From NCBI RefSeq assembly GCF_028623165.1, contig NZ_CP117772.1:972474-1036473 (forward strand): 64,000 nucleotides of DNA, in the 5' to 3' direction. Position 1 is the first letter of the stretch. Every line of letters starts with the position of its first letter. The DNA is from Nostoc sp. UHCC 0926. Lineage in GTDB: Bacteria; Cyanobacteriota; Cyanobacteriia; Cyanobacteriales; Nostocaceae. The position numbers and the translations under genes are program-made. This document shows, piece by piece, positions 23,928 through 33,690 of this stretch. Below the pieces are notes generated by a model. The model was not told the origin of the DNA. It saw nothing but the letters and a program-made list of their open reading frames with translations, and searched no databases.

Positions 23928-24798
23928 GCATGGTATGAACACCAAAAACGAGTTGGGTACATTGAAACTTCAGCAATGCTGACTAATTGGAAAAAGCAAG
24001 AGGATTTGCAATTCCTGAATGACGTTAGCAGTGTGCCATTGCAGCAAGGTTTACGACATCTGCAAACAGCGTTTAGCAATTTCTTTGCAGGACGGGCTAA
24101 ATACCCAAACTTCAAGAAAAAGCATAATGGTGGTAATGCTGAATTTACAAAGGCAGCATTTAAATTTAGAGATGGGAAAGTATTTCTTGCTAAAACTTCT
24201 ACGCCATTAGCTATTCGTTGGAGTAGGCAGTTACCCCAAGGTGTAGAACCATCGACAATTTCTGTGAAGCTCTCGCCCTCTGGACGATGGACTGTTTCAA
24301 TGCTTGTAGATGTTGAGATTCAAAGATTGCCTGAATCTTCTAATCAAGTTGGCGTTGACTTAGGTATCACCAGCTTAGTTGCCTTGAGTACAGGTGAGAA
24401 GATTGCTAATCCCAAAGGATTTAAAGCGAAAAAAGCGAAGTTGCGTAAAGCACAAAAGTCCTTGATTCGCAAGCAGAAAGGGTCTAACAATCGCCATAAA
24501 GCTCGGCTGAAAGTAGCCAAGATTCATGCTGAAATTAGTGATACCCGCAATGATTTTCTTCACAAGTTAACGAATCGATTGGTACGTGAAAACCAAACGA
24601 TTGCTGTTGAGGACTTGGCTGTGAAGAATATGGTTAAAAATAGGAAACTCGCTTTTTCAATTAGTGATGCTAGTTGGGGTGAACTCATTCGTCAACTTGA
24701 ATACAAATGCAACTGGTATGGTCGTCACTTTGTCAAAATTGACCGATGGTTTCCCAGTTCTAAACGTTGTGGACATTGTGGTTACATCGTTGATATAG
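23928..24798 (+). pseudogene. tnpB: TnpB (IS200/IS605 family) RNA-guided nuclease, truncated at both ends
   Basis: TnpB is the RNA-guided DNA endonuclease of IS200/IS605 elements. The frame is open from about 23928 (WYEHQKRVGYIETSAMLTNWKK), so the internal ATG at 23976 is not the original start and the true N terminus is missing. RuvC residues are visible: GVDLGITSLV (first Asp) and AVEDLAVKNM (Glu). The zinc-ribbon begins SSKRCGHCGYIVD and is then cut by the IS630 element at about 24793, removing the second CxxC and the last catalytic Asp. It should be inactive. TnpA is absent. Confidence 0.85.
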
Positions 24799-26020
24799 CG
24801 CTTCTCAATTGCATGGAATACAGATCATTTGTAGGGGCACAGCAATGCTCATAAGTGTCAACTTAAGCTGAAATACTTACCCAATATACGTTTTATAGCG
24901 TTTGTCAGTTGAGTGAGAGACAATCAAATGTACTATACAGAGAAAATGAGTCAAAATTGTCAGCAATGAAACCATACTCTATAGATTTGCGGCGGAAAAT
25001 TACGGAAACCTATGAACGGGAATCTATATCTCAACGTAAGTTAGCAGAGCGGTTCCGAGTTGCCCCAAGTTTTATATATAAACTACTCAAACAATACACA
25101 GAGAAGGGAACGCTAGAACCCAAAAGTCATGGAGGAGGTCAAAGTCTGAAACTAAGTCCAGAAAACATAATAGTTCTGGGAGAACTAGTAGAACAGCAGA
25201 ATGATGCCACCTTAGAGAAGTTGAGAGAACGACTAAATGAACAGACTCAGGTTCTCTTAAGTAGCTCCACCATTAGTCGTGTATTGACTCGTTTGGGATT
25301 GACCCGCAAAAAAAAAACGCTTCACTAAGCGTGAAAGACAAACAGAGCGAGTTCAAAACTTGCGAAGAGAGTACCGACAAAGAATGACCATGTTGCCTGT
25401 GGAGAATTTAGTCTTCATAGATGAAGCGGGAGTGAACTTAGGAATGACTCGCCGATTCGGACGGGCATTATCAGGACAAAGAGCTTATGGAACTCGTCCT
25501 CAACAACGAGGTCGAAATGTCAGTCTCATCGATGCGATCGCATTACGGGGTGTTGTTGCTTCTATTGCTATTGTAGGAGCAGTAAATGGACTAACTTTTG
25601 AAGCATTTATTGCCCAGCGATTAGTACCCCAACTCTGGCCGGGAGCCTGCGTGGTCATGGACAATGCCTCCATTCATCAAGAAGCCGAGTTGCGCCCAAT
25701 CCTAGAACAAGCAGGAGCAACTCTACACTTTCTCTCTGCCTATTCCCCTGATTTCTCTCCCATAGAAAACTGTTGGTCGAAGCTCAAAGAGTTTATTCGT
25801 TCTCTTGCGCCTCGTACCTATCATGACTTAGCTCAAGCCATTGATACGGCTTTTCAAAAAGTCTCTCTCCAAGATATTCATAACTGGTTTACTCATATGT
25901 TGCTACTGTTTCACTGAATATTTAGAACCAGTCTAAAGTTTTATAGGTAACTATTAATTTCAGTACACAGTCATTGTAGTACATCAGTTCGTATCTCATT
26001 CAAATGCATACCGCTATATA
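24793..26020 (+). mobile_element. IS630-family insertion sequence, complete
   Basis: About 1.23 kb with inverted ends starting ATAGCG at 24795 and ending CGCTAT at about 26017, next to TA dinucleotides as expected for IS630. It carries a two-frame transposase and interrupts the TnpB gene. Confidence 0.8.
24966..25917 (+). CDS. IS630-family transposase, two frames joined over an A-run
   Basis: The first frame (24966-25328, MKPYSIDLRRKITETYERES) is the helix-turn-helix half; the second (25360-25917, open upstream to about 25318) is the DDE half. Catalytic residues are visible: FIDEAGVN (D), VVMDNASIHQ (D), and SPIENCWSKLKE (E). The frames meet at a run of ten A's (25308-25317). Continuation into the second frame needs the loss of one A or a +1 shift, as produced by transcriptional slippage. 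The second half begins RFTKRERQTERVQNLRREYRQ. The element looks potentially active. Confidence 0.85.
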
Positions 26021-26144
26021 TACTACAATTTTTATCTTTGACCTAATATATGTGGTAATGATTGCCATCAAAATGAAAGAATTTAGGCAAGAAAAACTAG
26101 ATGTAATGAGAAAAAAATCTGGTGGTAACAGCACTATACTGCAC

Positions 26145-26250
26145 TAGTAGTTCGCCAAGTGAACTTGGCGGGGTAAAGGGTAAGGGGGAAGGGGGAAAGG
26201 GTTTAAATCCCTTACCCTTTGCCCTTTCCCCTTTCCCCAGCCCTCACCCA
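26145..26250. repeat. G-rich/C-rich inverted repeat (AAGGGGAAAGG type)
   Basis: AGTTCGCCAAGTGAACTTGGCG is followed by GGGGTAAAGGGTAAGGGGG and its complement CCCTTACCCTTTGCCCTTTCCCC. A relative lies at 29730-29825. No coding capacity. Confidence 0.65.
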
Positions 26251-26275
26251 GCATTTTTGGGTTGGCAGACTACTA

Positions 26276-27335
26276 ACCCAAGTTGCGGGTTATTAAATTT
26301 TAGATTTTTTTGCATCCGTCGATTCATGCGATCGCCATCACAGGTTGACGGTTGCGCTACGCGCAACCGTCAACTTTAACTCAATCAAACACCTCAATAC
26401 TGAATTATTAAATGTAATATATCAAACTCAATAAATAAATGCTTTTTGGAGGGTAAATGAAAAAATAAATGCTTCAACCTTCAGTAAAAACCCTTGCAAA
26501 GTACAAGCATGAATAAATTTTGGGAAAACACCCGTGATTCCACTGAATACAGTTTCAATATAATGTCGAGTAGATTGTTTAATATATTGATTCCAGGGTT
26601 CGTCATTACGTCGTGAATTCTTTTTACGCATTACTTTTAAGAATATTTGACTACTTTCTTCCAGGTCATCTTCAACGGTATAATCCGTATACGCCGAATC
26701 AGCATATACTTCGCTATCTGGTGGTAAATTTAACGGCAAGGCATTGAAGGCACGTACATCCGAGGCGCTACCAGGCATCAACACAAATTCGACCGGGATA
26801 CCACTTTTGGTCGTTAATAACTGAACTCTCACCCCATAAAAATAACGTTTCTTTGATGCGATGTAGCCCCTGTACTCTTCTGACTTAATTAATTTCACAT
26901 TGAAGATCCGAATGTTATCGCACATTGGTACGGGAAAAGAGTCTAAAAGATATTCAGTACAATCACTACTTTCTTTGAGTATCATTCCCACTTGATGAAA
27001 TAAATCATTCATCAACATTGATATACCGTGTAATCTTCGGTTGAAACGTGATTTTTCTAACATATTAGAAACGAGATGATGGTCTCTCATGTAATCACAA
27101 GCAATACTTATGATTGCCACCAAAGAACATTGCCGCAGTTATGACAACGGTCATAATTTCCGCATCATTCATCTGTCTGCGACTGTCTTCACTATGCCCA
27201 ATCGCCTTTAGCAGATCATCGATGATAGCATAGACAGTAATTATTTCGTTTAGCATATTCCCCTCCGTTTTTCACATCTGGAGGGGATTTTATTGCACAA
27301 AGCGATCGCCTGAATCAATAACTAGCAACTTGGGT
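26276..27335 (-). mobile_element. IS982-family insertion sequence
   Basis: Ends ACCCAAGTTGC (26276-26286) and GCAACTTGGGT (27325-27335) form perfect 11-bp inverted repeats flanked by TACTA on both sides, a 5-bp target duplication. Total length 1060 bases, normal for IS982. Confidence 0.85.
26428..27256 (-). pseudogene. IS982-family transposase with one frameshift
   Basis: The N terminus starts at 27256 (MLNEIITVYAIIDDLLKAIG) and runs to about FFGGNH; the rest continues in another frame from about 27120 (SNMLEKSRFNRRLHGISMLM to SFTLQKAFIY). DDE residues remain: LDSFPVPMCDNIR and YADSAYTDYT, and a late Glu in YIETVFSGI. The shift lies at TTCTTTGG near 27120. It may be a real mutation that silences the copy; no long slippery run is present. 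Confidence 0.8.
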
Positions 27336-28138
27336 TACTAGCGTTTATTCAAATACACAAATATAAGAGATAACTCTACCGTATACTGGTAATGGTGACA
27401 TCAACAATACTTATCCATTGCAAGACTTTATACGTGGGATTGACCCATCTCCCCGTTAGTCACATAAATGCTGATAATCCTACCAACTAGCAGGTAGGCG
27501 CACTACAGCACCAGGAGGTAATTGAGTTTTGTCTGGAGAAACGAGGGCAAACATGACTGACTTTTCCGACTTATACCAATTCTCTATGAAGTTGCATTTA
27601 ATAAAGCGGAGGTGGTGTAATTCCATCCACTCTCTCGAAGCGATCGCTTTGCCAAAAAGATAACGGGAAAAGTCAGCACTAAGCTTCTGTCCACCATTGC
27701 GATTAGAAAGTATTTAACCGAATGTTGGCTGTCGATATCGGAGATTGTCAGAAGTGCTAGTGTTAGGTTAAAGCCAGTTCCCTTGCGTGGGCTGCTGTTT
27801 ATTCAGCAGCAGAGGCCGATTGATGAGGATGCAGGAGCAATGAGCCAAAATACTGTTGTGTGGATTTAGGAATAAAAAAAGATAACGCTGATGTGTGGTT
27901 AAGCCAGTCACAAAACTCAAACCAGTTTTGAGGATTTGACGACGCTTAGGACTTTTAAAGATATTTTCTAAATTAGGCTTCATAATTGAGAAATTCCAGA
28001 ACTTAATAAATCTTATTTTTTCCATTTGATCAACAATTTTCCTGATGAAACCCACAAAATATTAAACTTTCACAAACATAAACCTCATCCATCTTGAGAA
28101 CTGGAGTTTTTCAAGAAGATATATTAGTTTAAATAAGT
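27336..28138. other. Gene-poor stretch with repeat remnants
   Basis: I cannot support a gene here. TTATACCAATTCTCTATGAAGTTGC at about 27570 is the end of the same small repeat that interrupts the J-domain gene at 37779. A minus-strand frame at 27768-28055 (95 codons) ends in low-quality sequence and shows no domain. Confidence 0.4.
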
Positions 28139-28163
28139 GGGTGTAGTTGAGAACGAAACACGG

Positions 28164-28963
28164 ATGCTCAAAGTCGAATGCGATCGTTGGAATCAAAGTA
28201 GCTCAATATTGAGGGAAAAAGCGTTAAAAGCAAATCATGCTCGTACCCGCGAGCGTTTAATGGCACTGTACGAGATATGTAAAGGATAAAAGTGCGACAA
28301 AGGTAGGTACAGACACAGGGCGTAATCCGCAGACAGTAATGGAGTGGGTACATCGTTATAATCTTTCAGGTATGGAAGCACTGCAATATCAACACACAGG
28401 CGGTCATCCCCCCTTTTTCCCCAGAGATAGAGAAAGCGATCGATTCTGAGATTCGCAAAGCCTTAGAACTGGCAGCAACACCACCCCAGAAGCAGCAGCA
28501 GAATCAAGAATTTTTACCGCGTTGGACATTAAAGCGTTTAGTTGCTTGGATTGACAAGCAATTCCATCTCAAATGTTGCCGTGAGTCAGTACGTAAAACT
28601 CTCAAAGATTTAGGATTTTCATGGAAAAAGGCGCGTAAACTATTAAACAATGCCAATACCCAGAAACGGGCGCAGACTGTAAAAGAAGCATTGTCAGTTT
28701 TACAAATAAACTTGGAACTCTTACCTGGTTACAGCCCTGATTTTATGCCTGTCGAACACCTGTGGCAGTGGCTACGTGAAAATGTTACTTATCATACATG
28801 CTATCAATCTTCTACAGAACTGATTGAACGGGTTCATTTATTTGAACAAGATATTAATTCCAACCCCTTTGAAATTAGCGTAGGCGTAGCCCGCCGCAGG
28901 CATCGCCTATGGGTGAAAAATCATCTTGAAGAAGATGAGGAAAAACTACGGGTTTCAACGTAG
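28164..28963 (+). pseudogene. Decayed IS630-family transposase with internal deletion
   Basis: The helix-turn-helix part is broken by stops and frameshifts (readable pieces: IEKAIDSEIRKALELAATP and WTLKRLVAWIDKQFHLKCC ... DLGFSWKKARKLLNN). At about 28700 the frame jumps from the linker (KEALSVLQ) straight to the end of the DDE domain (LLPGYSPDFMPVEHLWQWLRE), so the catalytic aspartates are gone. A dispersed repeat (about 28880-28912, GCGTAGGCGTAGCCCGCC) is inserted near the C terminus. Not functional. Confidence 0.75.
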
Positions 28964-28999
28964 ACGAGGTTTAGTACTGAAATCTCAATTTTTGATCAG

Positions 29000-29692
29000 C
29001 TAGATGATTACAGAACTTGTTACTTTTCCTTGCTCATTAATGTCATACACAATCGGAACACTAGTCGCAAGTTCCAGGTTGGGTATTTCTTCAATACTAA
29101 GGTTATCTATATACATGATAATTGACCGTAGAGAATTGCCGTGGGCAGAAACCAGGACGTTATCTCCATCTTTTATATGGGGAAAGATTCGATTTTGAAA
29201 AAATGGAATCGTCCTTTTGGCAGTGTCTTCAAGACTTTCTCCTCCTGGTGGTCGTTTGACAAATGAACGCCGCCATTCATGCACCATGTCTTCACCGAAC
29301 TTTTCTGTGGTTTGAGCTTTGTTTAATCCCTGTAAATTACCGTAATAGCGCTCATCAAGTTTTGCACACATAAAAATAGGAATTTCCTGACTTTTATCTC
29401 CTTCATAGTTATCCCAACCATGCCAATGGTGATCTGAGGCGTTATGTTTGAATACAGGGCTTTTACCAGCGCAAGTTTTTTCACATTCAGTTAGACAAAT
29501 AGCACTTGTCTCAATGGCACGAACCAGTAGGCTAGTAAAACACACGTCAATTCGATAATTTCTAATTTTTTTTGCCGCCGCAATCGCCTCAAGGCGACCT
29601 AGATGACTCAGGGGGACATCAACCCAGCCGCTAAATCGGTTAGCTGCATTCCAAGTACTTTGACCGTGACGAATTAGAATGAGTTTTGCCAT
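29000..29692 (-). CDS. gpmA: 2,3-bisphosphoglycerate-dependent phosphoglycerate mutase, GpmA
   Basis: A 230-residue cytoplasmic glycolytic enzyme interconverting 3- and 2-phosphoglycerate through a phosphohistidine. The active-site motif LIRHGQSTWN is at residues 5-14, the second His in VLVSAHGNSLRSII, and the substrate loop DERYYGNLQGLNKAQTTEKFGE. The frame is open 29 codons further upstream, but that part is unlike the family and the start MAKLILIRHG at 29692 matches. Length is normal. It is isolated among IS elements, with no operon partner. Cyanobacteria usually rely on the cofactor-independent enzyme, so this may be an accessory or transferred copy. Confidence 0.9.
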   Translation of the reverse strand: MAKLILIRHGQSTWNAANRFSGWVDVPLSHLGRLEAIAAAKKIRNYRIDVCFTSLLVRAIETSAICLTECEKTCAGKSPVFKHNASDHHWHGWDNYEGDKSQEIPIFMCAKLDERYYGNLQGLNKAQTTEKFGEDMVHEWRRSFVKRPPGGESLEDTAKRTIPFFQNRIFPHIKDGDNVLVSAHGNSLRSIIMYIDNLSIEEIPNLELATSVPIVYDINEQGKVTSSVII

Positions 29693-30073
29693 TATGGGTT
29701 GAATAAAGCAGTAGACTTCTTGGCATTGTGGGGGAAAGGGGAAGGTGGGGCCGCTGAAGGGGATAAGGGGCGGGGGCAAAGGGATGGAATTTTCCCTTAC
29801 CCTTTACCCTTTAACCTTTCCCCAACATCTTACAAAAGGAACTTTTGCAAGATGTCTAGTGAATGCAACATTTTGGTTAGATGTACCGATTGAGCAGCGC
29901 CTACGGTAAAAGTCAGAGTTGAACTTGATTTTGAAATGGCTCACACCTTTCAATTACCGAGAACTGGTGGCGTTGGAGGCAGCCATTTGGTTAACCAGAG
30001 CAACAATGCCACAATGAAACAACGATAACAGATACAGTAACGTTAACCGATTAATTTCATCGCCAGATTTACT
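29693..30073. repeat. Intergenic with G-rich inverted repeat
   Basis: GGGGAAAGGGGAAGG near 29733 and CCTTACCCTTTACCC near 29797 are halves of the same repeat family as 26145-26250. I see no gene. Confidence 0.5.
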
Positions 30074-30880
30074 ATGCCCAAGACTTGGAATATTAAAATA
30101 GATAACTATTTTCAAGCCAACCCCAATTGCATTATCGCCACAGCCCATGTAGACTCGTTCCCTATAGACCTTCCCTTAGAACCCAATATCCGTGAGCCAA
30201 ACCGCAAAAGCGCAACCTATAGACAAATCTTCGACTCGCTGACGACCGAACCCGTAAAATTCTTCTCTCGTCACAGTGGAATCGTACTGTGTGCCAATAA
30301 AGTTAACAAAAGCAAGAACAAAACTGAGCTAGAACTGGAGATAAAAGAAGCTAACGAGGGGGGTAGCGACGACATTATCAACGGAGCGCATACAGTTCTA
30401 GCTTTTGAACAAGCTAAAAACTACAAGTACGACTTAACTCAAGCCAGGGTAAAAGTTACGATTCACATCGGACTGACTGAAGAATCAGCCAAAGATATAG
30501 CCTTGGCTTCAAATTCCACAACGCCAGTAGATTCTCGCTCCAAAGTCAATGCCAGGGGTGATTACAAATTCATCAAGCAGTATTTAGCCCAGTTAGAACA
30601 GAAAGAAGATAGAAAATTCCGCATCGCCTATTACCAAAACCAAAGCGGCGCTCCCAGAAATGCCCAGTGCAATGTAACCCATTTGTTGAAGCTGCTTTAC
30701 TGCCTCGACAGAAATAAATACAATCCCGACGGCAATAAACGAACCAAACACCCAGCAGGGATGAGTCTTCCCTCTAACATCACAGACACGGAAAGGGAAA
30801 GATTAACCGCCTTACTGCCTCTGCTTTCTCAGGCTTTGTGGATAGAGCAAAGACTCTATGAAATAATCCAAGAATATATA
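30074..30880 (+). pseudogene. AIPR-type (abortive infection phage resistance) protein, 3' end removed by IS630
   Basis: About 268 residues of an AIPR-family protein (Pfam AIPR), a group found in phage-defence abortive infection systems. Recognisable parts: FFSRHSGIVLCANKVN, DDIINGAHTVLAFEQAKN, IALASNSTTPVDSRSKVNARGDY. These resemble the family's conserved 'NNGI', 'IVNGxQT' and 'N-x-Q-x-x-V' blocks, the last with T-T-P-V here. Full AIPR proteins are usually 500 residues or more. The frame enters the IS630 element at about 30879 and stops inside it (IATAKRIRT). A short stretch beyond the IS (31863-31895) could continue it, but a second mobile element follows. Probably inactive. Confidence 0.7.
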
Positions 30881-31862
30881 GCAACCGCCAAGAGAATTAG
30901 GACGTAGAATCAAGGTATTATCGTAACCTGCTATCGTCTACTCTGCTATGCCTAAACCCTACAGTTACGACTTTCGTCAAAAAGTGATCCAAGCGATCGA
31001 GTTAGATGGATTGAAGAAAAGCGAAGCCAGTGAACTTTTCAACATCAGCCGCAACACGATCAACCTATGGTTGCAGCGCAAAGCGGAAACCGGAGATGTG
31101 AAGGCATTGCCCAACCGCCCTCCTGGCAACAACCATAAAATCACAGATTGGGAGCGGTTTCGGGCGTTTGTCAAAACTTATGGCGATAAAACTCAGGTGG
31201 AGATGGCTCAATTGTGGGAGGGCGACATCAGCGATGCCTGCGGCGAGCTTCGCTAACGCACAATTTCACGAGCATTGAAGAAAATTGGGTTCACGCGAAA
31301 AAAAAGACCTATGGTAAGATCGCGGGATGAGGTCAAACGGCAAGCATTCATAGCACAGTTGACAACCCGGGCAGATGAAACGATTGTTTATGTCGATGAA
31401 GCAGGTATGGACAATCGAGAAGACTATGGTTATGGATGGAATGAGAAAGGACAACGGTTTCATGCGCTGAAGTCAGGACGGCGGCAACGCCTGTGTCAAT
31501 ATGATTGCGGCCTTGTGTAACCAGCAACTGATGGCTCCTTTTACTATTGTTGGTTCCTTCAACCGAATTGTATTTGAGATTTGGTTAGAAACTTGTTTAA
31601 TCCCTCTGTTGGAACCAGGACAGGTGGTAATCATCGATAATGCTACGTTCCATAAAGGCGGTCGTATTGAGCAACTGATTCACCAAGCAGGTTGTAAACT
31701 ATTGTACTTACCTCCCTATTCACCGGATCTCAACAAGATTGAGCGATGCTGGTCTTGGCTCAAAAGTCGCATTCGCAAGCAACTTGACCAATATGAGTGT
31801 CTACGGGATGCGATGGAGTATATCTTACATCTAGTGTCCTAATCGTAGTGGCGATTGCTATA
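30879..31862 (+). mobile_element. IS630-family insertion sequence, degenerate copy
   Basis: Ends TATAGCAACCGCCAAGAGAA and TTGGCGATTGC-type complement (GTGGCGATTGCTATA at 31848-31862) are inverted. About 984 bases. Interrupts the AIPR gene. Close relative of the copy at 36452-37426. Confidence 0.8.
30948..31842 (+). pseudogene. IS630-family transposase broken by a repeat insertion and frameshift
   Basis: Three pieces: 30948-31256 (helix-turn-helix, MPKPYSYDFRQKVIQAIELD), 31275-31520 (VYVDEAGMDNREDYGYGWNE, first Asp), and 31501-31842 (VVIIDNATFHKGG second Asp; SPDLNKIERCWSWLK Glu). After GDIS the frame runs into an inserted Nostoc repeat (GATGCCTGCGGCGAGC) that adds a stop, and a second small insertion near 31485 shifts the frame. 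The intact relative at 36472-37358 shows what was there before. Confidence 0.85.
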
Positions 31863-31895
31863 GCTTCTTCTTTACAGCAAACGACTACAGCAGAC

Positions 31896-32048
31896 CAGGG
31901 CAAACGCATCATGTCAATAAGACCCGATAATTATCAATAAACTAAAAAATAGTCGCATTAGTCGATGCTTATTGACAAGAAATTAGGCGATCGCTTTGAG
32001 CCTGTAAAAATAAATCAAACGATAAATGCTGATTTCTCGTTAATTCTT
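31896..32048. mobile_element. Partial second copy of the CAGGGCAAACGCATC MITE
   Basis: Starts with CAGGGCAAACGCATC and follows the reverse complement of the MITE at 20476-20693 for about 150 bases (shared ATTATCAATAA, TAGTCGCATTA, TGCTTATTGACAA, AATGCTGATTT blocks). It stops where the IS4-like element begins, so that IS probably landed in it. The other terminal repeat is not found. Confidence 0.75.
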
Positions 32049-33468
32049 AACTTATATCTTGCACCTACCGAATCAACTCAGAAAAAGCAGATAAAAAGTA
32101 CAAAAATGAGACATTAGAAGCAGTGTCAGGGTTAATCGCTACTTAGATGTTTAAAGAACTATAAAACTAGTAATGTTACTTAATTAGTTGAGAAAGACGA
32201 TGGCAGGCTTTGTCAAGGTATGATGTTCCAACTAATGAGTCGTTGATCAGGCGATCGTTAATTATGAGAATGGCGCTTATTTGTGGAATTGTCCAAAATG
32301 TGAGAAAAAGGGCGTGAAACATATTACAGATTAGCAAGAACTATGGTTTCAATTCTTGCCCACGCCCAAAATTTAGTTTACACCTTGCTGTCATTGATGC
32401 CTTCTACTTACCAACAAGAAAATCTTGAAGCAATGTTGGGATTGTTCTTGCAGTCAGAGGGGTATCCTCTACCTGAGCACAGTAAAAGTAAGTCAGCCAG
32501 CGCCTTAAGTCGATTTCTCAACATCTACAATTGGTCAACTATAAGTGTAATTCGTACCACCCGTAACCGTGTTATTAAGGAGATTTTGTCGCAGCGGACT
32601 TTAGGACGTAAACCATTTCTACAAGTGATTATTGACCTAACAACTCTGGAAAAGTTTGGCAAGTTTAAGGGATTTGAAAATTTAATCCGCGTATACAACG
32701 GAAAACGAGGTTTACACTTGGTTGTGGTGTATTTGGTTGTAGGTCGGTGGCGAGTTCCCTGGAGTTTTCGCGTCTGGAAGGGAAAAGGGACTCCGTCCCC
32801 GGCACAATTGGGACTAAAAATGGTCAAATGCTTGCCCAAAAAACTAACAAAGCACTTCCAGGTGATGGTTCTTGTAGATACAGCCTTTGGTAGTGTGGAA
32901 TTTATACACGGTGTCCGAAAGCGGAAATACCATATAATTGCTGGGATCGCTTGTACCCGTAAGTTAATAGATGGGCGCTGTGTTGCTCAACTACATAAAC
33001 GTGGACAACAACTTCGCTTGAGGGGTTTGAAATTTCCTGTCTATGTATCCTGGTACTATTTTAAACGTGATGATGGTAAATATGTCAAACGATTTGTCAT
33101 TTCAACCAAAGCTCTCAAAGCTAGTACTATTTCTTGGTGGGGTAAACGACGGTGGCGAATAGAGGGTTGGTTTAAAACTGCGAAACACCGTTTCGGGTTA
33201 CATCGGTTTGGGCAGGGGACACTTTTAGGCGTTTATCGTTGCTTGGTATTGTCCCTGATTTCTTATATTTTGGCACACTGGGCTTATTTATCCACAGCGA
33301 TCGCTTCTACAAACCTACCTGATTGGGGACAAGCAGCAGAAATCGCATTCCAAACTATATTTCCACAATTGGTAGTGTTACTTCTTTTACAAGACATTGA
33401 ACGCCTGAGAGAACTGGCACTTAGTCAAGGAATTGACATTCAAATTTCCAGGTGCAAGATATGAGTTA
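32049..33468 (+). mobile_element. IS4-like insertion sequence
   Basis: AACTTATATCTTGCACCT (32049-32066) and AGGTGCAAGATATGAGTT (33451-33468) are 18-bp inverted ends with one mismatch. The element is 1420 bases and carries one transposase gene. Confidence 0.75.
32343..33464 (+). CDS. IS4-superfamily DDE transposase
   Basis: A 373-residue transposase, full length by comparison with cyanobacterial IS4-like proteins. Asp residues lie in IIDLTTLEKFG and VLVDTAFGS; the Glu region is RRWRIEGWFKTAKHRFGLHRFG, the Y/W-x-E type motif of this superfamily. The gene runs to within four bases of the right terminal repeat. Intact, and so perhaps still active. Exact family (IS4 or IS701) is not settled. Confidence 0.8.
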   Translation: MVSILAHAQNLVYTLLSLMPSTYQQENLEAMLGLFLQSEGYPLPEHSKSKSASALSRFLNIYNWSTISVIRTTRNRVIKEILSQRTLGRKPFLQVIIDLTTLEKFGKFKGFENLIRVYNGKRGLHLVVVYLVVGRWRVPWSFRVWKGKGTPSPAQLGLKMVKCLPKKLTKHFQVMVLVDTAFGSVEFIHGVRKRKYHIIAGIACTRKLIDGRCVAQLHKRGQQLRLRGLKFPVYVSWYYFKRDDGKYVKRFVISTKALKASTISWWGKRRWRIEGWFKTAKHRFGLHRFGQGTLLGVYRCLVLSLISYILAHWAYLSTAIASTNLPDWGQAAEIAFQTIFPQLVVLLLLQDIERLRELALSQGIDIQISRCKI

Positions 33469-33569
33469 ACGATAATACCCCGTTTCTTTTTCACCATTGC
33501 TGGTACAAAATGACGAATTATATTCGCTACTCCTTTGATATTGATATCTATTAGGTCAGAAAATTCTTC
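33466..33569 (-). pseudogene. Short-chain dehydrogenase micro-fragment
   Basis: The minus strand reads EEFSDLIDINIKGVANIIRH then FVPAMVKKKRGIIVN, the well-known SDR segment that includes the active-site Asn helix and the following beta strand. Only about 35 codons survive, directly beside the IS4-like element. The rest of the SDR gene is not present. Confidence 0.6.
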
Positions 33570-33690
33570 TTACCAAAATCCCTGCATATTCTAAACCAAT
33601 AACAAATGCACAGCCAGGTTCTACTTGTATGCGTTAGCCAAAGCAACACTAATTGCTACCTATTAGACTTTTTGTGAAGAGTGGGATCAA

